Shown here piece by piece: positions 1 through 6,622 of a stretch of 16,263 nt of DNA; positions within the stretch are counted from its first letter, which is position 1; each line of letters starts with the position of its first letter. Below the pieces are notes generated by a model. The model was given only the letters and a program-made list of their open reading frames with translations, did no database searches and had not been told where the DNA came from. The position numbers and the translations under genes were made by a program. This DNA is from Lentimicrobiaceae bacterium (GTDB lineage Bacteria > Bacteroidota > Bacteroidia > Bacteroidales > SKPS01): assembly GCA_007119395.1 (NCBI GenBank), contig SKPS01000037.1:1-16263 (forward strand), read 5' to 3'.

Positions 1-100
1 AGTGGTAGCCGGTGACAGGGCTGGTGACAAGCTGGTCATCACCCGGGGCATATACGCAGGAGAGCGTGTGGTGACTGTCAATGCCGTAATGCTGCCATAG
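1..100 (+). CDS. RND efflux periplasmic adaptor (membrane fusion protein), C-terminal end only
   Basis: Partial gene, open at the left edge. Reading from base 2 gives 32 residues ending in a TAG at 98-100, with the segment GDKLVITRGIYAGERVVTVN. This GD-x-hydrophobic-G-hydrophobic-x-x-G-(D/E)-x-V pattern is typical of the last membrane-proximal beta strands of HlyD/CusB-type adaptors. The corresponding part of the adaptor at 5108-6610 reads GLAGTDRIVIRGARIV. It lies 62 bases before an HME-RND pump gene, as expected for an adaptor-pump-channel operon. Adaptors link the inner-membrane pump to the outer-membrane channel in the periplasm. The fragment is too short to judge metal specificity or lipidation. 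The call rests on the short motif plus context. Confidence 0.72.
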   Translation, partial: VVAGDRAGDKLVITRGIYAGERVVTVNAVMLP

Positions 101-162
101 GATCTTGATGCCTGGCACACTTTTCAGCAACAAAATCAGAAACCCTTTAACGGAGAAGAGAG

Positions 163-3100
163 ATGATGATCAATCAATTTATACGATTTACACTGGCGCG
201 GCGCTGGATCATGATGACGTTGTTTGTGATGCTGGCGCTGTTTGGCTACTACTCTTTCACCCGCTTGGAGATCGATGCATACCCTGACATTGCTGATGTC
301 ACCTCCATGGTGATCACCCAGTATCCGGGGCATGCAGCCGAGACGGTGGAGGAGCAGATCACCATACCTTTAGAGCGCGTGCTTAACGGCATGCCGGGCT
401 TGCTGGTGATGCGTTCGAAGAGCACTTTTGGCTTGTCGATGATCACGTTGGTTTTTGCTGATGGCATGGACGACTATTTCGCGCGTCAGCTGATCCGTGA
501 GCGGTTACTGGAGGCTGAGCTCCCCGACGGGGCTGATCCTGAGCTGGAGCCACTCACCAGTCCCACGGGGGAGATCTTCCGCTACACCCTTCATTCCGAC
601 ATTTACACCCAGCGTGAGTTGCGCGAGTTGCAGGAGTGGGTGGTGATACCACGTTTGCGTGAGGTGTTTGGTGTGGCTGAGGTGGTGAGCCATGGTGGTG
701 AGACCACCCAGTTCCAGTGCGAGCTGGATCCCACACTATTGGTCAAATACGGGTTGTCGCTGGAGGATGTGATTGAGGCGGTGGAGATCAACAACTCCAA
801 TGCGGGAGGCGGGCGTGTTGTTCGTGGTGATCTTGCATACGTGATCCGTGGCATTGGACTGGTGAGGTCACTGGAGGATCTGGGCAATGTGGTGGTGACT
901 TCCATTGATGGCACGCCTATCTTCCTTCGTGACCTGGGTGAGCTGAAGCTGGGCGCCATGGAGCGAAACGGGATGCTGGGGCGTGATGACGAAGACGATC
1001 TGGTGCAGGGGATCGTGGTGTTGCTTCGTGGCGAGGATCCCACACCGGTTTTGGCCGGCATCAACAGCAAGGTTGATGAGCTTAACCACCGCATCCTCCC
1101 TGAAGGGGTGGAGGTGGTCCCTTATTACGACCGCACCGAACTAATCGACCAGACGGTAAGGTCTGTGTCCAGGACGCTCTTTCAGGGGATCGCCCTAGTG
1201 GTGCTGATCCTGCTACTCTTTATGGGGAGCGTGAAATCGGCACTCATCGTAGCCATGGTGATCCCGTTTGCCATGCTGGTATCTTTTGCCCTGATGTATG
1301 TGACCAACATACCTGCCAACCTCCTCTCGCTGGGTGCCCTCAGCTTCGGGATCCTGGTTGACGCTGCCATTGTGATTGTGGAGTCATTGCAGGCACGGCG
1401 TGAGAAAAACCCCGAAGAGTTGTTCACAGAGGAGCGGGTAGCCGGAAGCACGATCCGCATCGCAAAGCCCATCTTCTTCTCAGTGTTGATCATCATTGCA
1501 GCCCATTTACCCCTGTTTGCCTTTGAAAGGATCGAGGCCAAGTTCTTCACCCCCATGGCCTATACCGTAGCCTTTGCACTGGGTGGCGCTCTCCTGTTCA
1601 GCCTCTCGGTGATTCCGGGACTGATGTTGTGGGCATACCGTAAACCTTCCAGGGTGTTTGTGAACAAGCCGATGGAGTGGCTGAAAAGGAGATACCTCTC
1701 TATGATGAGTTTCCTTCTCGATTTCCCTCGTTATGCCATTATTCCCGCATTGTTAGCGGTTTTACTTACGGTGTTTGTGTTTGTACGGATCGGCAAGGAG
1801 TTCCTTCCCTATATTGATGAAGGGTCTATCTGGCTTCAGGTGAAGCTCCCTGCGGGCATCTCATTGGAGAAGGGCACTGAGATGGCGGCGGAGCTGCGCA
1901 GTGCGGTGCGCGAATTTCCTGAGGTGAGTTTTATTGTGACCCAGCTTGGCCGCAACGACGACGGCACCGACCCGTTCACGCCTTCGCATATTGAGTCAAT
2001 GGTGGGGCTCCACCCTTACAACACCTGGCGACCCCGCAGGAGCAAGCTGGAGCTGATCGAAGAGATGGACAAACGGTTACAGCAGATACCCGGTATGACG
2101 GTTGGGTTTTCGCAGCCCATGATCGACGGGGTGAACGACAAGGTTGCCGGTGCGCACAGTGAACTGGTGGTAAAAGTGTTCGGTGAGGACTTTACCGAGA
2201 CACGCCGTATTGCAGAAGAGATCCTTACCACCCTGGAGGGTGTGGAGGGGGCTGTGGACCTGGCTATCGACCAGGAGCCTCCGTTGCCGCAGATGCAAAT
2301 TGTGATCGACAGGGATGCAGCGGCAAGGTTCGGCATCAACGTGTCACAAATCTCAGAGCTGATCGAAGTGGGCATTGGTGGCAGTGAGGTGTCAGAGATT
2401 TTCCTGGGTCAGCGTCGTTACGATGTGATACTCCGATTTCCGGAAGAGGTCCGCAACACACCCGAAAAGATCGGCAATCTGCTGTTACAATCTCCTGACG
2501 GAGCTTCGGTGGCGTTGTCGCAGGTGGCACAGATTGTACAGACCACCGGTGAGAGCACCATCTCGCGGGAGATGAACCGCAGACACTCTACCGTGAAGCT
2601 CAACCTGCGCGGTCGTGACTTTTCGCATTTCATCCGTGAGGCGCAGCAGGCGATTGACCATCAGGTAGCATACGACCCGGATCTCTTTTCCATAGAGTGG
2701 GGTGGCCTGTTTGAGAACAAGGAGCGTGCTGAAGGGAGGGCGCTGGTCATCCTGGCGATGGTGCTGGGCATCATTCTGCTGTTGCTGTATGCCGAGTTCA
2801 ACACTTTGCGCCATCCTTTGGTGATCCTCTCATCCCTGCCGTTGGCGGTGCTGGGTGGATTGCTGGCGCTGCAGTTCCGGGGGATGACCATGAATGTAGC
2901 CAGCATTGTGGGTTTCATCGCCCTCTCAGGACTGGCCGTACAAAACGGTGTGATCCTGATCAACAACCTCAACAGGGTGTGGAAAAAGCAAACCATGAGC
3001 CTGAAAGAGGCTGTCATCACCGGAGCAGGACAACGTCTCAGACCGGTGCTCATCACCGCCACGACCACGCTATTCGGAGTGCTCCCCGCTGCTTACACCT

Positions 3101-3264
3101 TCGGTGTGGGAAGCGATATCCAACGACCCCTCACCACCGTAGTGATGGGTGGGCTTGCCTCCGCAACCATCCTCACCATGATCGTGCTGCCGGTGATCTA
3201 CTACTTGGTAGAAAAGCATTTCGCAAAAAAACAGAAACCCTCAAACAACACCATCACATCATGA
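163..3264 (+). CDS. Heavy-metal efflux RND pump, CusA/CzcA family (first operon)
   Basis: Inner-membrane proton-driven pump of the HME-RND family, 1033 residues, the usual full length. The first TM segment lies at about residues 13-32. It is followed by the family signature from EIDAYPD (36-42) through PG (55-56) and EEQITIPLE (63-71). TM segments cluster at about 337-495 and 860-1015 on either side of two large periplasmic porter loops. The TM4 proton-relay motif (394-408) reads SFGILVDAAIVIVES. Asp400 and Glu407 match CzcA Asp408 and Glu415, but the position of CzcA Asp402 is Ser394 and the usual final Asn is Ser408. By-eye alignment puts Gln559, His609 and Asp659 at the CusA Met573/623/672 sites, so Cu(I)/Ag(I) export is doubtful. 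The start is backed by GGAG at 152-155, 7 bases upstream. An ATG at 166 is an alternative. The stop overlaps the channel gene. Substrate is unknown. Confidence 0.95.
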   Translation: MMINQFIRFTLARRWIMMTLFVMLALFGYYSFTRLEIDAYPDIADVTSMVITQYPGHAAETVEEQITIPLERVLNGMPGLLVMRSKSTFGLSMITLVFADGMDDYFARQLIRERLLEAELPDGADPELEPLTSPTGEIFRYTLHSDIYTQRELRELQEWVVIPRLREVFGVAEVVSHGGETTQFQCELDPTLLVKYGLSLEDVIEAVEINNSNAGGGRVVRGDLAYVIRGIGLVRSLEDLGNVVVTSIDGTPIFLRDLGELKLGAMERNGMLGRDDEDDLVQGIVVLLRGEDPTPVLAGINSKVDELNHRILPEGVEVVPYYDRTELIDQTVRSVSRTLFQGIALVVLILLLFMGSVKSALIVAMVIPFAMLVSFALMYVTNIPANLLSLGALSFGILVDAAIVIVESLQARREKNPEELFTEERVAGSTIRIAKPIFFSVLIIIAAHLPLFAFERIEAKFFTPMAYTVAFALGGALLFSLSVIPGLMLWAYRKPSRVFVNKPMEWLKRRYLSMMSFLLDFPRYAIIPALLAVLLTVFVFVRIGKEFLPYIDEGSIWLQVKLPAGISLEKGTEMAAELRSAVREFPEVSFIVTQLGRNDDGTDPFTPSHIESMVGLHPYNTWRPRRSKLELIEEMDKRLQQIPGMTVGFSQPMIDGVNDKVAGAHSELVVKVFGEDFTETRRIAEEILTTLEGVEGAVDLAIDQEPPLPQMQIVIDRDAAARFGINVSQISELIEVGIGGSEVSEIFLGQRRYDVILRFPEEVRNTPEKIGNLLLQSPDGASVALSQVAQIVQTTGESTISREMNRRHSTVKLNLRGRDFSHFIREAQQAIDHQVAYDPDLFSIEWGGLFENKERAEGRALVILAMVLGIILLLLYAEFNTLRHPLVILSSLPLAVLGGLLALQFRGMTMNVASIVGFIALSGLAVQNGVILINNLNRVWKKQTMSLKEAVITGAGQRLRPVLITATTTLFGVLPAAYTFGVGSDIQRPLTTVVMGGLASATILTMIVLPVIYYLVEKHFAKKQKPSNNTITS

Positions 3265-4532
3265 AAAAAACAACATATCTCCAAGCTATTCTGCTCACCC
3301 TTGTCATGTTGGTGAGCATCCGCAGCCACGCTACAGAGCGGCCGGTGCAGCAGGTCACTTTTAATGATTTTTTACAACTGGTGATCCAGAACAATCTCGA
3401 GTTCATCATAGAGAGATACGAGGTCACCGCAGCAGAGGCGGCGTTGAGGGCATCGAAGGTGTTTCAGGATCCGGAGCTGGAGATCATATTGCCCACCTTC
3501 GACGGGGATGAGTTTGGCGGCATGCCTTCCAACATAGCTTTTGAGATGGAGGTGCCGATAGAGCTCTTCGGGAAGCGTCGCAACCGCATCAGGCAGGCAC
3601 AGGCGGAGCTCTATGCGGCACAGGCCGGCCTCGACGACTTTATGCGGTACCTCAGGGCAGATGCTGCTTTTGTTTTTGCTGATGCGTTGACAAAGCAGCT
3701 GATATTGGAGCGTATGTCGTTGGAGCTGACCCAGCTTAACGAGCTGATGGAGATCAACCGTGCCTTGTTCGAGGTGGGCGAGATCGGCGAGGTGGAGTTG
3801 ATCCAGACCCGGCTGGAGGCACGCAGCTTCACCGCAGACCTCTTCGATGTGCGTGCCGGGTTTTCAGAATTGCTTTCTGAGATCTTCTTTCTGATAGGGG
3901 GCATCCCTTCCGATTCGTTGGTATTTGTTGGGGAGATGAATCTTCGTCCACCTGCTCTGACTTTTGACGATCTGCGTCGGCAGGCATTAGAGAACAGGCC
4001 TGATCTGAGGATGGCACAGCATGAGCAGGAGGCCGCGCGTCATGCGATGCAACTGGCGCGTTCTGAGCGCTTCCCCGACATCTCTCTGGTGGCCGGTTAT
4101 CACAACGAAGAGGCACTACGCCCCGGACCGGGTGTCAGGGCTGCTTATGCCGGCGTGATCATCCCCTTGCAGTTCTCCGGGTTCAACAGAGGTTCCTACC
4201 TTGAAAGCAGAGCACGCTACGAGCAGAGCGAACAGATCTACCGTTCCACCGTGCTCACCGCCGATGTGGAGATGCGCAATGCATGGGAACAACTGCAACT
4301 GCTCTCGGGCAAAAGGATGCTCTTTACAGAAAGCATCCTGAATGATGCCGAAAGGGTACGCGATGCCGTGGTGTTCAGCTACCAACGGGGTGAAGTGTCG
4401 CTGCTTGAGGTATTCGAAGCACAAAGAACCCTCAACGAGATCTACCTTAATTACTACGAAACCCTCAACCAACACTCGCACAGCGCAATAGAACTGTCAC
4501 GCAGCACCGGCGAATGGTTTGTGGAGTTTTGA
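3261..4532 (+). CDS. TolC-family outer-membrane efflux channel (first operon)
   Basis: Outer-membrane factor of the first efflux complex, 423 residues, normal for CzcC/CusC-like OEP proteins. The first 24 residues form a Sec signal peptide (MKK, hydrophobic core, SHA cleavage). No lipobox Cys is present, so it is probably not a lipoprotein, unlike E. coli CusC. Two OEP repeats are visible. The first covers about 33-215, with EVPIELFGKRRNRIRQAQAE (97-116) before long amphipathic helices. The second covers about 234-415, with IPLQFSGFNRGSYLESRARY (301-320) and the late YQRGEVSLLEVFEAQRTLNE (374-393). The frame stays open further upstream inside the pump gene, but the ATG at 3261 is chosen because it gives the signal peptide and overlaps the pump TGA as ATGA. 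No Shine-Dalgarno site is seen, so translation is probably coupled to the pump. Confidence 0.93.
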   Translation: MKKTTYLQAILLTLVMLVSIRSHATERPVQQVTFNDFLQLVIQNNLEFIIERYEVTAAEAALRASKVFQDPELEIILPTFDGDEFGGMPSNIAFEMEVPIELFGKRRNRIRQAQAELYAAQAGLDDFMRYLRADAAFVFADALTKQLILERMSLELTQLNELMEINRALFEVGEIGEVELIQTRLEARSFTADLFDVRAGFSELLSEIFFLIGGIPSDSLVFVGEMNLRPPALTFDDLRRQALENRPDLRMAQHEQEAARHAMQLARSERFPDISLVAGYHNEEALRPGPGVRAAYAGVIIPLQFSGFNRGSYLESRARYEQSEQIYRSTVLTADVEMRNAWEQLQLLSGKRMLFTESILNDAERVRDAVVFSYQRGEVSLLEVFEAQRTLNEIYLNYYETLNQHSHSAIELSRSTGEWFVEF

Positions 4533-4549
4533 AAAAATGCGTATTTTTG
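4518..4549 (+). promoter_or_regulatory. Bacteroidetes-type promoter for the second efflux operon
   Basis: TTTG at 4518-4521, a 20-base spacer, then TATTTTTG at 4542-4549. This matches the known Bacteroides primary sigma-factor consensus (-33 TTTG, -7 TAnnTTTG) in both elements and in spacing. The predicted transcript start near 4555 leaves about 27 untranslated bases before the ATG at 4582. The -33 box lies inside the last codons of the upstream channel gene. The -7 box forms one arm of a small A/T palindrome (AAAAAT/ATTTTT, 4533-4548). No metal-regulator operator was recognised. Confidence 0.7.
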
Positions 4550-4581
4550 TCTGTTGATATTCTCCATTCGATCATTGCGAT

Positions 4582-5016
4582 ATGGTAAGAAAAGCGTCAT
4601 GGTGTTTGCTCATACTTGCGCAGTTCGTGTTGCTTGGTCACGATCTGCTGCCTCACCACCACCATGGTGCGTTGCCCTGTTTTACCGGAGAACATTGTCC
4701 TGAAAAATTACCGGAACCACTCGCAAACCACACGAAAGATCGTGCGTTTGGCGACGAACTTCCTCCTGACAACTGTCTGTTGGAAGACCTGCTGTTTACC
4801 CGCAAAACACACAACATCTCCATGCAAGTGGAAGCCGGGGAGTTGACTCACAGCATCCACCATCCAGCCACCATGGGCATCTGTATTCAGACCCCTGATA
4901 TCCAAATCTGGTTATTCCACCGATTGTTCCGGCCACCGCAGAATCACACGCGAACCATACACCTTATGCTCTCGGCCCACATCGGGCAAAAAGCACCCCC
5001 CTCTCCATTCGCCTGA
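4582..5016 (+). CDS. Small His-rich exported protein, lead gene of the second metal-efflux operon
   Basis: 144-residue protein of unproven function. Residues 1-18 (MVRKASWCLLILAQFVLL) look like an uncleaved anchor or signal peptide, followed by HDLLPHHHHG (20-29), a Cys pair CFTGEHC (33-39), and more Cys at 65 and 101. His is scattered throughout (38, 50, 77, 90, 93, 94, 113, 122, 127, 133), which suggests periplasmic metal binding. The HDLLPHHHH block recalls small Bacteroidetes proteins found beside Cus/Czc operons (DUF6769-like, from memory and unverified). It is first after the promoter at 4518-4549, with the lipoprotein adaptor 91 bases downstream, so it is probably a metal-binding or metal-delivery accessory of that pump. 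The start has no Shine-Dalgarno site but fits the predicted transcript start. A 76-residue frame inside it (4616-4846) is judged a shadow. Confidence 0.78.
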   Translation: MVRKASWCLLILAQFVLLGHDLLPHHHHGALPCFTGEHCPEKLPEPLANHTKDRAFGDELPPDNCLLEDLLFTRKTHNISMQVEAGELTHSIHHPATMGICIQTPDIQIWLFHRLFRPPQNHTRTIHLMLSAHIGQKAPPSPFA

Positions 5017-5055
5017 AGCCATCTCACATAGCTTCTGCGCTTTGTGTGGGCATCA

Positions 5056-5076
5056 AGTCCTCCACAGGCTTTTTTT
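5056..5076 (+). terminator. Possible weak intrinsic terminator or attenuator
   Basis: In the 91-base gap between the His-rich protein and the adaptor gene, AG(T)CCT at 5056-5061 can pair with AGGCT at 5066-5070 around a CCAC loop, with T58 bulged. The T run at 5070-5076 follows at once. The stem is only five pairs, so termination would be partial at best. If real, it would lower expression of the three pump genes relative to the His-rich lead gene. No regulatory ligand site is visible. Confidence 0.25.
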
Positions 5077-5107
5077 ATCAGCAATAACTATATTTATCTT
5101 TTTCAAT

Positions 5108-6610
5108 ATGAAACCATTACAATCAATTGCTTTACTGGCAGCAATATTCTTGCTTCATGGTTGCCACCACCACGACCATCATCATCACCATGATCACGAA
5201 CCCGTTCATTTCCAATATACGGCATACACAGACGACTTCGAAGTCTTTGTTGAGGCGGACCCATTTGTGGCAGGCAGAGAGTCTGAAGTGCTTGTTCATA
5301 TTACCACCCTTCCCTCCTTCAAACCGTTGGATTCAGGCGAAGTCATTTTCTTTCTGCGATCAGGAGGTTCAGGGGTTCGTGCCGAAGCGTCGGATGTTTC
5401 TGCGCCGGGGATCTATCTTTTTTCTATACTGCCCCCCCGGGTGGGTGTTGCAGATATGGCCATTGAGATCCATATTGATGGAGAGATTAACCATATCACC
5501 CTTGGCCCGGCGACGGTTTATTCCACTCACGATGAAGGTGAGGCATCTGCCGGGTCGGCCATGGTGACGCATCCCAATGCGGTATCGTTCACCAAGGAGC
5601 AGTCGTGGAAGGTTGACTTTGCAACGGGTTTTCCAGAGGAGAGGCCTTTTGGCGGGGTTATCCGGACGATGGCCAGGGTCTCAGTGGTTCCTGACGGCGA
5701 GGTTGTGGTTGTGTCTACTGTTTCGGGTGTGGTGTTGATGTCACCGGGAGCAGGCACCGTGGGGGCAGAGGTTCGTGCTGGTCAGGAGTTGGTAACAATT
5801 TCGGGGGAGGGCTTTCTTACCGACAATATTTTGGTTGAGTATCGGCGTGCTTTGAGTGATCTGGAGCGTGCACGTGCCGACCACACACGTTTGGAGGAGT
5901 TATCAAAAGATCGTTTGGTTACTGAGCGTGACCTTCTTGAAGCGCGACAGCGATTGTCTCATGCAGAGGCGGTTTACCGCAATGTGAGCAGCAATGTTAC
6001 CGAGGGGGGGCGGGTTATCCGGGCTTCCAGGGGTGGTTTCATCAGGGAGTGGAGGGTAGGCAACGGCACCTTCGTGGAGGCGGGACAGCCGCTTGGGGTG
6101 ATCTCCCGCAGTGACGATTTGCTACTGACTGCTGAGGTACCACAACGGCACATCCATGACCTGCCTCAGCTCAGCGGTGCCAACATACGCTCCGGCGATG
6201 GTGGCACACTTTACCCGCTGGAGCAACTGAACGGCAGGATACTCTCCTTTGGCAGAAGCACTACTTCGGGTGGACACCTGATCCCTGTCCACCTGCATGT
6301 ACGGAACCCCGGCCACTGGGTGCCCGGCAGCCTGGTGGAGGTGTTCCTGAAAACCGCTGCAGGATCCTCAACGCTTACTGTCCCCAACAGTGCACTGATT
6401 GAGCAGCAGGGACTATACTTTGTATATGTGCAGCTTACACCGGAACTGTTTGAAAAGCGGGAAGTGCACAGGGGGGTGAGTGATGGGCTTCACACTGAGA
6501 TCGTGAAGGGACTTGCCGGCACAGACCGCATAGTGATACGTGGAGCCAGGATCGTGAAGCTGGCTGAGGCCTCTTCAGCCCTGGACGCCCACTCAGGTCA
6601 TGTTCATTAA
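5108..6610 (+). CDS. RND periplasmic adaptor lipoprotein with His-rich N-terminal tail (second operon)
   Basis: Membrane fusion protein joining pump and channel, 500 residues, longer than the usual 350-420. The signal peptide ends in lipobox LLHGC with Cys19, so it should be a lipoprotein. HHHDHHHHHDH (20-30) follows directly and is a likely metal-binding tail. Residues 33-145 form an extra beta-rich domain (VEADPFVAGRESEVLVHITT, 48-67) of a kind seen on CzcB-like adaptors. The core follows. Lipoyl-like halves lie near 199-235 and 303-335 around a coiled-coil hairpin (about 238-297). A beta barrel spans about 336-415 (PEVPQ-type strand TAEVPQRHIHDL). A membrane-proximal part reaches about 490. 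The C-terminus ends HSGHVH. The frame opens earlier with a TTG at 5042, but the ATG at 5108 places the lipobox correctly. No Shine-Dalgarno site is visible. The pump gene follows after 12 bases. Confidence 0.92.
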   Translation: MKPLQSIALLAAIFLLHGCHHHDHHHHHDHEPVHFQYTAYTDDFEVFVEADPFVAGRESEVLVHITTLPSFKPLDSGEVIFFLRSGGSGVRAEASDVSAPGIYLFSILPPRVGVADMAIEIHIDGEINHITLGPATVYSTHDEGEASAGSAMVTHPNAVSFTKEQSWKVDFATGFPEERPFGGVIRTMARVSVVPDGEVVVVSTVSGVVLMSPGAGTVGAEVRAGQELVTISGEGFLTDNILVEYRRALSDLERARADHTRLEELSKDRLVTERDLLEARQRLSHAEAVYRNVSSNVTEGGRVIRASRGGFIREWRVGNGTFVEAGQPLGVISRSDDLLLTAEVPQRHIHDLPQLSGANIRSGDGGTLYPLEQLNGRILSFGRSTTSGGHLIPVHLHVRNPGHWVPGSLVEVFLKTAAGSSTLTVPNSALIEQQGLYFVYVQLTPELFEKREVHRGVSDGLHTEIVKGLAGTDRIVIRGARIVKLAEASSALDAHSGHVH

Positions 6611-6622
6611 ACCGAAAGAGCT

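Noticed and set aside
603..1094. Long reverse-strand frames inside the pump genes (such as 163 codons here)
   Set aside because: They are Ser/Arg/Thr/Pro-rich shadows antisense to conserved pump sequence, with no motif of their own.
2979..3260. Upstream extension of the first channel reading frame by 94 codons inside the pump gene
   Set aside because: The extension is in a different frame of a conserved pump C-terminus, is rich in Arg/His as shadow frames are, and would hide the signal peptide that begins at 3261.
5042..5107. Upstream TTG start for the adaptor
   Set aside because: It would bury the lipoprotein signal peptide. The ATG at 5108 places the lipobox at residues 15-19.
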